Origin: Pseudomonas urmiensis
Lineage (GTDB): Bacteria; Pseudomonadota; Gammaproteobacteria; Pseudomonadales; Pseudomonadaceae
Assembly: GCF_014268815.2 (NCBI RefSeq)
Contig: NZ_JABWRE020000001.1
Location: 1,121,001 to 1,185,000, forward strand
DNA: 64,000 nt
Direction of reading: 5' to 3'
Numbering within the stretch: the first letter of the stretch is position 1; each line of letters begins with the position of its first letter. Under the pieces are notes generated by a model that made no database searches, had not been told where the DNA came from, and worked only from the letters and a program-made list of their open reading frames with translations. A program made the position numbers and the translations under genes. Below, piece by piece: positions 1 through 8,531 of this stretch.

Positions 1-69
1 GGGATCATCGTGCCGTTTGCCGGGATCAAGCTGATCGACCTGCTGCTCAACGCATTGCACCTGGTGTGA
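1..69 (+). CDS. kdpB: KdpB C-terminal end (K+-transporting P-type ATPase subunit B), partial
   Basis: The window opens inside a reading frame whose last 22 codons end in [13 protein letters not shown] before TGA. This matches the typical hydrophobic C-terminus of KdpB, the catalytic ATPase subunit of the high-affinity KdpFABC potassium pump. Only the tail is visible, so no catalytic motif can be checked. The identification rests on this ending and on kdpC, kdpD and kdpE following directly on the same strand. Confidence 0.85.
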   Translation, partial: GIIVPFAGIKLIDLLLNALHLV

Positions 70-80
70 AGGAGACCAAC

Positions 81-632
81 ATGACTGCTTATGTACGCCC
101 GGCCTTGAGCCTGGCCCTGCTGATGACCCTGGTGACCGGTGCGATGTATCCCCTGGCGGTGACCGGGATTGCCCAGTTCGCCTTCCCCGAACAGGCCAAT
201 GGCAGCCTGGTGCGCGACGCCCAAGGGCAGGTACGCGGGTCGGCCTTGATCGCCCAACAGGCGACGGGCGATGGCTGGTTCCATCCACGGCCTTCGGCGG
301 CAGGGTATGCCACTGTGGCCAGTGGTGCGAGTAACCTCGGCCCGAGTAATCCGGCGCTGGCGCAGCGGATAACGGCCGATGCCAGTGCGCTTTACCGCGC
401 AGATCTTGGCCCTGTGCCGCAGGCCCTGCTGACCACCTCCGGCAGCGGTCTGGACCCGCACCTGCCGCCAGCGGCGGTGGCCTATCAGATCCCGCGGGTG
501 GCAGCGGCGCGGCAAGTACCGGTAGAGCGCTTGCAAGCCCTGCTCGAAGAGGCCACCCTCCACCCATTGATCGGCCCGCCAGTGGTCAACGTCCTGGCCT
601 TGAATCAGGCCTTGGAAAAATGGCCACATTGA
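81..632 (+). CDS. kdpC: KdpC, K+-transporting ATPase subunit C
   Basis: This is the small subunit of the KdpFABC potassium pump, a membrane-anchored protein with a periplasmic domain that helps the KdpA-KdpB complex bind ATP and K+. The 183-residue product has one N-terminal hydrophobic segment (about residues 8-30) followed by a soluble domain with family motifs such as [16 protein letters not shown] and LGPSNPAL, and the C-terminal [14 protein letters not shown] lies 15 bases upstream in frame, but the ATG at 81 follows an AAGGAG ribosome site (69-74) that overlaps the kdpB stop, so I start there. Length is normal for the family. Confidence 0.95.
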   Translation: MTAYVRPALSLALLMTLVTGAMYPLAVTGIAQFAFPEQANGSLVRDAQGQVRGSALIAQQATGDGWFHPRPSAAGYATVASGASNLGPSNPALAQRITADASALYRADLGPVPQALLTTSGSGLDPHLPPAAVAYQIPRVAAARQVPVERLQALLEEATLHPLIGPPVVNVLALNQALEKWPH

Positions 633-692
633 TAGTGGGGGCCGCATTGCGGCCCAAGTCCGACTGACCGCCGCAAAAGTGAAGGATGCAAC

Positions 693-3347
693 ATGAGTGA
701 TTCCGCCCGCGCCGACGCGCTGTTGGCGGGCTTGCCCCGCGAAGGCCGCGGCAGGCTCAAGGTATTTCTCGGCGCCGCCCCTGGCGTAGGCAAGACCTAC
801 GCCATGCTCCAGGCCGCCCACGCCCAGCAACGCCAAGGCGTGCAAGTGGTCGCTGGGGTGGTCGAAACCCACGGCCGCGGCGAAACCGAAGCGCTGTTCG
901 CCGGCCTGCTCCAGCAACCCTTGCTACGCAGCGACTACCGCGGGGTAACCCTGGAAGAAATGGACCTCGACGGCCTGCTCAAGGCCGCACCGCCGTTGGT
1001 CCTGGTCGACGAACTGGCCCACACCAACGCCCCCAACAGCCGCCACGCCAAACGCTGGCAAGACGTCCAGGAACTGCTGGCAGCCGGCATCGACGTCTAC
1101 ACCACGGTCAACGTCCAGCACCTGGAAAGCCTCAACGACAAAGTCCGCGACATCACCGGCGTGCAGGTGCGCGAAACCCTGCCGGACTGGGTCCTGCAAG
1201 AAGCCTTCGAACTGGTCCTGATCGACCTGCCGCCGCGCGAGCTGCTCGAGCGCCTGCGCGAAGGCAAGGTCTACGTCCCCGAGCAGGCCCGCGCCGCCAT
1301 CGACGCGTTCTTCTCGCAAACCAACCTCAGCGCCTTGCGCGAGCTGGCCATGCAAACCGCCGCCGCGCAGGTCGATGCCGACCTCGCCCACGGCTACCGC
1401 CAACGCGGCCAGGAAGCTCCGGCCTTGCGCGGCCGGCTATTGGTCGGTGTCGACGGCGACGAGCAGGCCGAGCGCCTGGTGCGCCACGCCAGCCGCGTCG
1501 CCCAGCGCCGCCACCTGCCGTGGAGCCTGGTCCATGTCGATAACGGCAAGCTGCGCGACGAGAATGCCCGGCAACGCCTGCAAGCGGCCCAGCAATTGGC
1601 CGAACGGCTGGGCGGCGAGGTGGTCTTGCTGCGCGCTGGCGAAGTCGCACGCACGCTGATCCAGCACGCCAGCGAGCGCCGCGCCAGCCTGGTGCTGGTC
1701 GGCCAATCGCGCGACCGCTGGCGCCGTCGTCTGTTCGGCGCGGGCGTGGCTACACGTCTGCTGCGTGAAAGCCATGGCCTGGAGATCAACGTGCTCGACC
1801 GCGATGTGCAACCGGTAGCGGCGCGGGCGGTGGTCAAGCGTGTCTGGGTCTGGCGCCATTACCTGCTGGCGCTGCTCGCCACCGCGCTGGCAGCGGGTCT
1901 GGCTTGGGCGGTGTCCAGCGTGTTGGCGCTGCCGAACATCTCGCTGGTGTTCCTCGCCGCTGTATTGCTGGTCGCAGTACGCAGCAGCCTCGGCCCGGCA
2001 CTGGCCTGCGCCGCGCTGTCGTTCCTGACCTATGATTTTCTGTTCATCCCGCCCAACTTCTCCTTCAGCATCCAGCGCGAAGAAGACGTGCTGACCCTGG
2101 TGTTCTTCCTGCTCATGGCGGCACTGACCGGCAACCTTGCCGCGCGTCAGCGTCGCCAGCTGCAAGCCCTGCGCGAGACTCAGGCGCAGACCAACCAACT
2201 GCTCGACCTGTCGCGCCGCTTGACCGTGGCCACCGACCGTCAGGCCGTGCTCAACGCCGCCAACCAGCACCTCGATGGCTGGCAAGACGTGCAGGTGTGC
2301 CTGATGGAGCGCGGTAGCGAAGGCCTGCTGCAGGTCGCCAGTGGCCAGCCGCCGGCGCTGACCGATAACGAACGCGCCGCGGCCGACTGGGCCTGGCAAC
2401 ATGGCCAGGCCGCCGGCCACGGCAGCGACACCTTGCCCCATGGCCGCTGGTGGTGGTGGCCGCTGGCGGTCGAAGACCAGCCGCTGGCCTTGCTGGGCGT
2501 GCGCCCGCGTACAAACGACAGCCTGAGCCCCCAGCGCCGCCGGCTGCTGATGGCCCTGGCCCAACCGCTGGCCCAGGCCCTGGCCCGCGCGCGCCTGGGC
2601 GAGCAACTGGAAGCGGCGCGCCTGCACGGCGAAACCGAACAACTGCGCAGCGCCTTGCTCGCCTCGGTCTCGCACGACCTGCGCACCCCACTGACCGCCA
2701 TGCGCGGCAGCATCGACAGCCTGCTGGCGCTGGGCGATGCGATCCCTCCCGAGGACCGTCGCGAGTTGCTCGAAGGCACCCGCAACGAAGCCGAGCGTCT
2801 CGATCGCTACATCCAGAACCTGCTCGACATGACCCGTCTCGGCCACGGTGGTCTCAAGCTGGCCCGCGACTGGGTCGCCCCGGCCGACATCGTCGGCAGC
2901 GCCCTCAACCGCCTGCGCGTGGTGCTGGCGCCACTGCGGGTGAGCACCGACGTACCCACTGAGTTGCCGCTGCTGTTCGTGCATGCTGCGTTGATCGAGC
3001 AAGCATTGGTCAATGTCCTGGAAAACGCCGCGCGCTTCTCACCCAACAACGGCCGCCTCGAACTGCGCGTACAGGTGCGCGACGAGCAACTGTGCCTTGT
3101 CGTCAGCGACCAAGGCCCAGGCATCCCGGTGGCCGAGCGCGAGAAGATTTTCGACATGTTCTACACCGCCGCCCGCGGCGACCGGGGGGGGCAAGGCACT
3201 GGCCTGGGCCTGGCGATCTGCCAAGGCATGATCGGTGCCCACGGCGGTAGCATCCTGGTCGGCGAAGGCATCGATGGCCAGGGCACCTGCATCACTCTAT
3301 GCTTGCCGCTGCCCACCCAACCTGAAACCGAAAGCCAAGACTCATGA
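693..3347 (+). CDS. kdpD: KdpD, osmosensitive K+ channel sensor histidine kinase
   Basis: This inner-membrane sensor kinase controls kdp expression in response to K+ limitation. The 884 residues read in order: an N-terminal KdpD domain with a Walker A-like GAAPGVGKT (about residue 28), a universal-stress-protein-like domain (about 245-370), four closely spaced membrane segments (about 395-495), a GAF-like region (about 515-640), then dimerisation/phosphoacceptor helix SVSHDLRTPLTAMRG with His661, and a HATPase with ENAARFSP, DQGPGIP and GTGLGLAI. All kinase boxes are intact. The start has a GAAGGA ribosome site nearby. It overlaps kdpE by four bases (ATGA), so the two are translationally coupled. 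Confidence 0.97.
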   Translation: MSDSARADALLAGLPREGRGRLKVFLGAAPGVGKTYAMLQAAHAQQRQGVQVVAGVVETHGRGETEALFAGLLQQPLLRSDYRGVTLEEMDLDGLLKAAPPLVLVDELAHTNAPNSRHAKRWQDVQELLAAGIDVYTTVNVQHLESLNDKVRDITGVQVRETLPDWVLQEAFELVLIDLPPRELLERLREGKVYVPEQARAAIDAFFSQTNLSALRELAMQTAAAQVDADLAHGYRQRGQEAPALRGRLLVGVDGDEQAERLVRHASRVAQRRHLPWSLVHVDNGKLRDENARQRLQAAQQLAERLGGEVVLLRAGEVARTLIQHASERRASLVLVGQSRDRWRRRLFGAGVATRLLRESHGLEINVLDRDVQPVAARAVVKRVWVWRHYLLALLATALAAGLAWAVSSVLALPNISLVFLAAVLLVAVRSSLGPALACAALSFLTYDFLFIPPNFSFSIQREEDVLTLVFFLLMAALTGNLAARQRRQLQALRETQAQTNQLLDLSRRLTVATDRQAVLNAANQHLDGWQDVQVCLMERGSEGLLQVASGQPPALTDNERAAADWAWQHGQAAGHGSDTLPHGRWWWWPLAVEDQPLALLGVRPRTNDSLSPQRRRLLMALAQPLAQALARARLGEQLEAARLHGETEQLRSALLASVSHDLRTPLTAMRGSIDSLLALGDAIPPEDRRELLEGTRNEAERLDRYIQNLLDMTRLGHGGLKLARDWVAPADIVGSALNRLRVVLAPLRVSTDVPTELPLLFVHAALIEQALVNVLENAARFSPNNGRLELRVQVRDEQLCLVVSDQGPGIPVAEREKIFDMFYTAARGDRGGQGTGLGLAICQGMIGAHGGSILVGEGIDGQGTCITLCLPLPTQPETESQDS

Positions 3348-4033
3348 GCCAAGCCGCCACCCTGTTGGTCATCGACGATGAGCCACAGATTCGCAAATTC
3401 CTGCGCATCAGCCTGGTGTCCCAGGGCTACAAAGTGATCGAAGCCGCCAACGGCGCCGAAGGCCTGGCTCAAGCCGCGCTGGCCAAACCGGACCTAGTGG
3501 TGCTCGACCTCGGCTTGCCTGACATGGACGGCCAGCAGGTGCTGCGCGAGCTGCGCGAATGGAGCACGGTGCCGGTGATGGTGCTGTCGGTGCGCGCCAG
3601 CGAAGTGCAGAAAGTCGATGCGCTGGATGGCGGCGCCAACGACTACGTGACCAAGCCATTTGGCATCCAGGAGTTTCTCGCGCGCATCCGCGCCTTGTTG
3701 CGCCAAGCCCCGCAAGCCGAAGTAGGGCAGGCGACGGCCAGCTTTGGCCCGCTGCTGGTCGACTTCGCCTTTCGCAAAGTGACCCTCGATGGCGTCGAAG
3801 TGGCGTTGACTCGCAAAGAGTACGCGCTGCTGGCCCAGCTGGCCGGGCACCCCGGTCGCGTGATCACCCAGCAACAACTGCTCAAGGACATCTGGGGCCC
3901 GACCCACGTCGACGACAGCCATTACCTGCGCATCGTCGTCGCTCATGTACGGCAGAAGCTCGGCGATGACCCGACCGCGCCGCGCTTCATCATTACCGAG
4001 CCTGGGGTTGGGTATCGATTGGTCGCGCCTTAA
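3344..4033 (+). CDS. kdpE: KdpE, OmpR-family response regulator
   Basis: This cytoplasmic response regulator is phosphorylated by KdpD and activates the kdp promoter. The 229 residues hold a receiver domain with acidic pocket DDE (11-13), phosphoacceptor Asp55 in VVLDLGLPDMDG and the conserved lysine in TKPFG, followed by a winged-helix DNA-binding domain (about 130-229) with LTRKEYALLAQL and the C-terminal GVGYRL typical of OmpR/PhoB proteins. It starts inside the kdpD stop codon. No terminator with a U-tract is visible downstream; REP sequences follow. Confidence 0.97.
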   Translation: MSQAATLLVIDDEPQIRKFLRISLVSQGYKVIEAANGAEGLAQAALAKPDLVVLDLGLPDMDGQQVLRELREWSTVPVMVLSVRASEVQKVDALDGGANDYVTKPFGIQEFLARIRALLRQAPQAEVGQATASFGPLLVDFAFRKVTLDGVEVALTRKEYALLAQLAGHPGRVITQQQLLKDIWGPTHVDDSHYLRIVVAHVRQKLGDDPTAPRFIITEPGVGYRLVAP

Positions 4034-4056
4034 GCTGCAACCTCTCCCCTCAGTCT

Positions 4057-4155
4057 CTGTGGCAGCGGTTTATCCGCGAAGAAGTTGGCATGGCCACCAT
4101 CCCCTTATGGCGAGGGCTACGCCCTCGTTCGCGGGTAAACCCGCTCCCACAGGGT
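4057..4155. repeat. REP element pair, one half degenerate
   Basis: Positions 4128-4155 carry a canonical Pseudomonas REP (ttcgcgggtaaacccgctcccacagg). Positions 4057-4081 carry a decayed copy in the opposite orientation (tgtggcagcggtttatccgcgaa). Together they form an inverted pair downstream of kdpE. Such elements can stabilise 3' mRNA ends, but here only the sequence is seen. Confidence 0.8.
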
Positions 4156-4194
4156 CCCTGCTAAGGCAATGAGCTTGGATCTGTGCAGTGGGGG

Positions 4195-4437
4195 TCAGTC
4201 GACCGTTGCATAGTGCCGACGGGTCATGAACAACACCACGCCAATTGGCACCGCAAAAGAGGCCATCAAGCCCAGGTCAAAGCCCAGCAGGTGGGTTTGG
4301 TTCAATGCAATGCAGCCGACAGCGCCAAGTACCACCAGCGCCACTCCGAGCCACTTGCGCAGCGGGTACGGCTTCACCCACCAATGCAATACAAAGGCCA
4401 GCGCTACGACGATAACTGTCTGGATAACTTCGGACAT
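4195..4437 (-). CDS. Small two-to-three-span membrane protein, unknown
   Basis: The 80-residue product is mostly hydrophobic, with likely membrane segments near residues 5-18, 27-43 and 50-70 and a short basic C-terminus (RRHYATVD). I do not recognise a family. The ATG follows a good GGGAG ribosome site with six bases spacing, which supports real translation. It lies 12 bases downstream of the glycine-rich gene at 4450-4950 on the same strand, so the two probably form one transcript. Confidence 0.6.
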   Translation of the reverse strand: MSEVIQTVIVVALAFVLHWWVKPYPLRKWLGVALVVLGAVGCIALNQTHLLGFDLGLMASFAVPIGVVLFMTRRHYATVD

Positions 4438-4449
4438 GAGCAGCTCCCG

Positions 4450-4950
4450 TCAGGCCCTGATGAGCAGGGATTCAGTCGTGCGTTGAGGGCCAATGCCGCC
4501 ATTGACCTGCGCCTCGATGCTGACGATAACGTCGCCAGCATGATGGGTGCTTAGCGCGCCATTGACGTACGAGCTCACGCCCGTCTTTGCCGCCAACCCC
4601 GCGACGAAGCCGGCAGCGGGGCCGGCCAAGCTACCGGCGGCTCCGGCAGCGCCCCCAGCGGCCGAGCCGGCGGCATTGGCGATGCTGGTGCGGCGGGTGT
4701 TGAGGGCATCGGCCTGTTGCCGGGTCAGCGGCTTGGAGATACCGACCATCATCAGGCACGGCCGGTTCTTGGCCTGCATCTTGTCGTAAATCTCCACGAC
4801 CTTGCTGTTGACCTGGTAATGGGCGCTTTTCGCCTCGCCAAAATGCAGTTCGCGCAGGTTGCCGCGCTCATTGTCGGTGAGGGTGATTTGCGAGACGGTG
4901 AAGATGATCCCGTGCTGGGCCATGTATTGGAAAGTCCTTTCGAACTTCAT
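4450..4950 (-). CDS. Glycine/alanine-zipper protein, unknown function
   Basis: The protein has about 166 residues. Residues ~1-85 look soluble and include QITLTDNERGNLRE and KVVEIYDKMQAKNRP. The middle (about 90-125) is a run of small residues with regular glycines (SAAGGAAGAAGSLAGPAAG), which resembles a membrane-inserting glycine zipper. The tail is polar. An upstream ATG at 4959 almost touches the GAAAGGA ribosome site, whereas the ATG at 4950 sits eight bases from it, so I chose 4950. It is followed 12 bases later by a small membrane protein. No enzymatic motif is visible and I assign no function. Confidence 0.65.
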   Translation of the reverse strand: MKFERTFQYMAQHGIIFTVSQITLTDNERGNLRELHFGEAKSAHYQVNSKVVEIYDKMQAKNRPCLMMVGISKPLTRQQADALNTRRTSIANAAGSAAGGAAGAAGSLAGPAAGFVAGLAAKTGVSSYVNGALSTHHAGDVIVSIEAQVNGGIGPQRTTESLLIRA

Positions 4951-5041
4951 TGCGCGCATCCTTTCGAGCAGAAGGGCGCCGATTCTCTACAAGACACGCT
5001 GCAGATGCAACCCATGTCCACATCTGTCCCGACACGCAAAA

Positions 5042-5075
5042 CCTGTAGGAGCGGGCTTGCCCGCGAAGAGGCCAG
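5042..5075. repeat. REP element, single
   Basis: Sequence cctgtaggagcgggcttgcc and its continuation ccgcgaagaggcca match the Pseudomonas REP consensus, with the imperfect palindrome gcgggcttgcccgc. It lies in the gap between two minus-strand small genes. Confidence 0.85.
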
Positions 5076-5130
5076 CCCTGCCAACCTCCACCACCAGGCA
5101 AACCTTGCTCCACACCCGCCCAACCAAACC

Positions 5131-5403
5131 TCAGTTCATCATCCCCAACTCCGCATCATCCATCAGCGCCTTGGCCAGCGCGCTCAAGTAATGCGAAGCC
5201 CAAATCAACTGCGGGTTATCTTCCATCACCCCGGTAATGGTCAGATCGCGCACACAGCCCATCAACTCCGAAGCCTGCTCCCGCGCATGCTGGCAAGGGA
5301 TCCCCGGCTCAATGCAAAACAACGGCTGCGTCAGCCCCTCGCCCTGATAGAACTTGGTCTTGCCCACAGTAGTGTTAACGCTAGTGTTCTGTTCAACGCT
5401 CAT
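5131..5403 (-). CDS. DUF3077-type small protein
   Basis: The 90-residue protein contains the pattern CIEPGIPCQHAREQASELMG followed by VRDLTITGVMEDN and ASHYLSALAKALMDD. I recognise this as the DUF3077 type, a family largely confined to Pseudomonas and without a known function. The ATG has a strong GGGAG ribosome site six bases upstream. It lies downstream of the 80-residue gene at 5547-5789 on the same strand, separated by a REP element. The family name is from memory and a profile search would settle it. Confidence 0.7.
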   Translation of the reverse strand: MSVEQNTSVNTTVGKTKFYQGEGLTQPLFCIEPGIPCQHAREQASELMGCVRDLTITGVMEDNPQLIWASHYLSALAKALMDDAELGMMN

Positions 5404-5488
5404 TTCAATCTCCCTGATTATCTACCTGCGCCAGCCTCTTGCGCAGCGACAAACCTGACACAGCGCAACCCCACAGCCATTGCAAAAC

Positions 5489-5522
5489 CCTGTGGGAGCG
5501 GGCTTGCCCGCGAATAGGCCAG
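5489..5522. repeat. REP element, single
   Basis: Sequence cctgtgggagcgggcttgcc and its continuation cgcgaataggccag is a canonical Pseudomonas REP, in the same orientation as the copy at 5042. It separates the two small minus-strand genes. Confidence 0.85.
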
Positions 5523-5546
5523 ACCAGCCAGCAACGCTCTAAAGTC

Positions 5547-5789
5547 TCAATGCACAGCCCGCGCCTCAGCCGGCATCTGCACCTGAATCAGCGCCGATTC
5601 AAGCAACACCCGCAGCGCCTCAAGCTCATGCATCGAGGCCATCATCAAAGCCGAGACGGGGGACTTGGGCAGTAAGGTAATTGCGTGATGCGCCACAGTC
5701 TGAGCGCACAGGGCGTACTCGGTGGCTTGGAGGAGGGTGTCTTCGAGAGAGTGAAGGTTTTGGGGTGGATCGGGAACGATCTTAAGCAT
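5547..5789 (-). CDS. Small helical protein of a Pseudomonas-restricted type
   Basis: The 80-residue product begins MLKIVPDPPQNLHSLEDTLL and continues as two predicted helices (YALCAQTVAHHAITLL; ALMMASMHELEALRVLLESA). This layout recalls small Pseudomonas proteins (DUF6124/DUF3077 neighbourhood) that often occur together. The ribosome site CAGGAG is seven bases from the ATG. No function is known to me. It probably shares a transcript with the DUF3077-type gene downstream. Confidence 0.6.
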   Translation of the reverse strand: MLKIVPDPPQNLHSLEDTLLQATEYALCAQTVAHHAITLLPKSPVSALMMASMHELEALRVLLESALIQVQMPAEARAVH

Positions 5790-6267
5790 GTGCAGCTCCT
5801 GTATTTCGGTCAGGTGCTACCACCGACTTGCTGTCAAACAAGTGGGTGGCAGCTGTGCATGGGTTGACAGACCGGTGAAATACAGGAAAACCGGCGCACG
5901 CGAACGTGCCCCAAGCACAGCTGCCATTGAGCTGCAGCAATGCCCTGAATTCGTTGCGGCCTGTCAAAGCCGATCGCTGCTTTTCAGCGACCGGCCGAGA
6001 CTAGAGCGCTGTCTGAGCGACCGCAACGGAAAAAGGGCGGCGGGAGTATGTTTGGGAAATGGACTACAAGGAAGGGGTTTAATCTGATTTTCTAGCGCCA
6101 TCTTAGGGCTCGTGGACGCTCAAGGTAATTCACAAGACCGCCCAATGTTTAGTCAACATCTCAAGGCTGTAGATGGCAGCATTGGACTCAAAGCTGCCAA
6201 TCAACGGCTGCGTGTTTCGCGGCTGCTCAACCAGTTGACTAAGCATGGATCAAAGCAGGTATCGATT
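5790..6267. other. 478-base region without a convincing gene
   Basis: This gap separates divergent genes at 5789 (-) and 6268 (+). A TTGACA-like hexamer on the minus strand (5830s) could belong to a promoter for the small gene. A 10-base inverted repeat, cctgtatttc (5798-5807) and gaaatacagg (5877-5886), flanks it. Open frames across the region have no ribosome site and no recognisable protein, so I leave it as non-coding or decayed sequence. Confidence 0.5.
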
Positions 6268-6696
6268 ATGCAAAATCTCAAGGCTATTAAATGGACTCTC
6301 TGGGCTCTGGTGGTCGTTTGTTTCGGGCAGATGCTGTACATCTATGCATCCAGCCCGGCACGACCAGACCCTGACCGAGTCGTAGCTGTCACACCGGTGG
6401 GTGAAGGCGGTGCCATCTATGAAGTCCTTTATGGCTCAGGGGGCGCGACTGTCCCCTACGTTTATCGGTACTTTGTAATGGACCTTCAGGCCAGTGAGGA
6501 GGCAGTCTTAAAAAAAACAAAAAAGGCTACGCCCTTCCTGGTAACACAAAGTACTGGTGCAGTTCGTGGTGTTGAAGGCATCACGGTGAAGCTGCGCACC
6601 AGTGAGACTATCTACGACTTCCACAATAGGGCCTACTTCAAGACCCACGGGGAGCTGAATATCGTGAAGTTCGATCTTCACGCTACGCTTCCGTAG
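6268..6696 (+). CDS. Single-span membrane-anchored protein, unknown, atypical composition
   Basis: The predicted product has 142 residues with an N-terminal basic stretch and one membrane segment (WTLWALVVVCFGQMLYIYA, about 8-27), followed by a soluble domain with β-rich character (AIYEVLYGSGGATVPYVYRY, ETIYDFHNRAYF). The frame is open from 6112, but the ATG at 6268 is preceded by AGCAGGT at suitable distance and starts the membrane anchor, so I chose it. Codon use is richer in A/T than in the flanking genes, including a run of A residues near 6510, which hints at acquisition. I do not recognise the family. Confidence 0.55.
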   Translation: MQNLKAIKWTLWALVVVCFGQMLYIYASSPARPDPDRVVAVTPVGEGGAIYEVLYGSGGATVPYVYRYFVMDLQASEEAVLKKTKKATPFLVTQSTGAVRGVEGITVKLRTSETIYDFHNRAYFKTHGELNIVKFDLHATLP

Positions 6697-6732
6697 GCCA
6701 GACCTGCTGGACAAAGTTTTCGAAGCCCATTG

Positions 6733-6809
6733 CGGAACAAGGCTGCCCACTGTGCCAGTGTTGCCCTCGTGAAGGTGGTGATACGGCATCAAGGAGCGGC
6801 CTTGTTCCG
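6733..6809. repeat. 11-base perfect inverted repeat with nested hairpin
   Basis: cggaacaaggc at 6733-6743 pairs with gccttgttccg at 6799-6809, and a smaller hairpin cactg-tgc-cagtg lies inside. It falls between the convergent genes at 6696 and 6920. No U-tract follows, so terminator function is uncertain. Confidence 0.4.
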
Positions 6810-6919
6810 ATTGGTAGGGCAAGGGTAGTCATTAATAGTTTGTTTGAATAAATGCAGCTGGTAGCGGCTTCCGAAGATCTTAAGTTAGGCTGTAATTAGA
6901 TGCAGAGTTTCTACAAAAC

Positions 6920-8530
6920 CTATACAGCCGCCTCAACCTCCAAAAACGCCGCCTCCAACAACTGCCGGGTATACGCATGCTGCGGCGCATGAAATATCGC
7001 CTGCGCATCCCCTTGCTCCACCACCTGCCCATGCTTGATCACCATCAACTGGTGGCTCAACGCCTTGACCACCGCCAAGTCATGGCTGATGAACAGATAA
7101 GTCAGGTTGTACTTGAGCTGCAGCGAGCGCAAAAGCTCCACCACCTGCCGCTGCACAGTCCGATCCAATGCCGAGGTCGGCTCATCGAGCAGAATCAACG
7201 CCGGCTTGAGCACCAACGCCCGGGCAATGGCAATCCGCTGCCGCTGCCCGCCGGAAAACTCATGCGGATAGCGGTGGCGAGTGCTCGGATCGAGCCCCAC
7301 TTCCTGCAACGCCGCGATGATCGCCGCCTCTTGCTCCTCAGCCGTGCCAATGCGGTGAATCCGCAAGCCTTCGCCAACGATATCCGCAACGCACATACGT
7401 GGGCTGAGGCTGCCGAACGGGTCTTGGAACACCACCTGCATTTCCCGTCGCAGTGGTCGCACTTCTTGCTGATTGAGGCTTTCCAGGTTCTGCCCGTGGA
7501 AGCGGATGCCGCCTTGGCTTGAGATCAAGCGCAAGATCGCCAGGCCCAGGGTCGACTTGCCCGAGCCACTCTCGCCGACGATGCCCAGGGTCTGCCCCTG
7601 GGGCAGGCTGAAGTTGATGCCATCGACCGCTTTGACATGATCGACGGTGCGCCGCAACAGGCCTTTCTTGATCGGGAACCACACGCGCAGGTCATCGACT
7701 TCGAGCAGCGGCGCGCCCACCGGGTTTTGCGCGGGCTGGCCGCTGGGCTCGGCGTTGATCAGCATCTGCGTGTAGGGATGTTGCGGGGCGCTGAACAGGG
7801 TGGCGCACTCGGCCTGTTCGACGATCTTGCCGCGCTGCATCACGCACACCCGATGGGCGATGCGCCGCACCAGGTTGAGGTCGTGGCTGATCAGCAGCAG
7901 GGCCATGCCCAAGCGTGCTTGCAGCTCCTTGAGCAGGTCGAGGATCTTCAACTGCACCGTGACGTCGAGCGCAGTGGTCGGTTCGTCGGCAATCAGCAGC
8001 TCCGGCTCGTTGGCCAGGGCCATGGCAATCATCACCCGCTGGCGCTGGCCGCCGGACAGCTCGTGGGGCAGGGCCTTGAGGCGCTTGCGCGGTTCGGGGA
8101 TGCCGACCAGCTCAAGCAGCTCCAGGGTGCGCGCGGTGGCTTGCTTGCCGGTCAGGCCTTTGTGCAGCAGGAGGATCTCGTTGATCTGCTTTTCGATGCT
8201 GTGCAGCGGGTTCAGCGAAGTCATCGGCTCCTGGAAGATCATCGCGATGCGGTTGCCGCGAATGCGCTGCATGGGCTTTTCGCCCAGCTGCAGCAGGTCT
8301 TTGTCGCCATAGTGGATGCTGCCGCTGGGGTGGCGGGCAAGCGGGTAGGGCAAAAGGCGCAGGATCGAGTGGGCCGTCACCGACTTGCCCGAGCCGCTTT
8401 CGCCGACCAGGGCCAGGGTCTCGCCTTTGCGGATGTCGAAGCTGATGCCGTCGACCACGCGGTTGACCTGGTCACCACTGAGGAACTCGACCGCAAGATC
8501 ACGGACTTCGATCAGGTTGTGTTCGCTCAT
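6920..8530 (-). CDS. yejF: YejF-type peptide ABC transporter, double ATP-binding protein
   Basis: This is the cytoplasmic ATPase of a peptide importer. The 536 residues contain two complete ATPase halves. The first (about 1-265) has Walker A GESGSGKS, signature LSGGQRQRVMIA and Walker B ELLIADEP. The second (about 285-530) has GESGSGKS, FSGGQRQRIAIA and ALILLDEP. Each half ends with the oligopeptide-type extension. I start at MSEHNLIEV (ATG 8530) rather than eight codons upstream, since this is the usual start and lies just after the yejE stop. It is last in the order two binding proteins, yejB, yejE, yejF. Confidence 0.93.
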   Translation of the reverse strand: MSEHNLIEVRDLAVEFLSGDQVNRVVDGISFDIRKGETLALVGESGSGKSVTAHSILRLLPYPLARHPSGSIHYGDKDLLQLGEKPMQRIRGNRIAMIFQEPMTSLNPLHSIEKQINEILLLHKGLTGKQATARTLELLELVGIPEPRKRLKALPHELSGGQRQRVMIAMALANEPELLIADEPTTALDVTVQLKILDLLKELQARLGMALLLISHDLNLVRRIAHRVCVMQRGKIVEQAECATLFSAPQHPYTQMLINAEPSGQPAQNPVGAPLLEVDDLRVWFPIKKGLLRRTVDHVKAVDGINFSLPQGQTLGIVGESGSGKSTLGLAILRLISSQGGIRFHGQNLESLNQQEVRPLRREMQVVFQDPFGSLSPRMCVADIVGEGLRIHRIGTAEEQEAAIIAALQEVGLDPSTRHRYPHEFSGGQRQRIAIARALVLKPALILLDEPTSALDRTVQRQVVELLRSLQLKYNLTYLFISHDLAVVKALSHQLMVIKHGQVVEQGDAQAIFHAPQHAYTRQLLEAAFLEVEAAV

Positions 8531-8531
8531 G

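Noticed and set aside
1437..3002. Minus-strand frame of 521 codons inside kdpD
   Set aside because: KdpD has all expected domains on the plus strand; the opposite frame is Gln/Ala/His-rich without domain features.
4057..5522. Repeated gcgggcttgcccgc sequences considered as a CRISPR-like array
   Set aside because: Copies are irregularly spaced, occur in both orientations and match REP elements; there are no uniform spacers or cas genes.
5788..6087. 99-codon plus-strand frame in the 5.8-6.1 kb gap
   Set aside because: No ribosome site, irregular composition and no recognisable motif.
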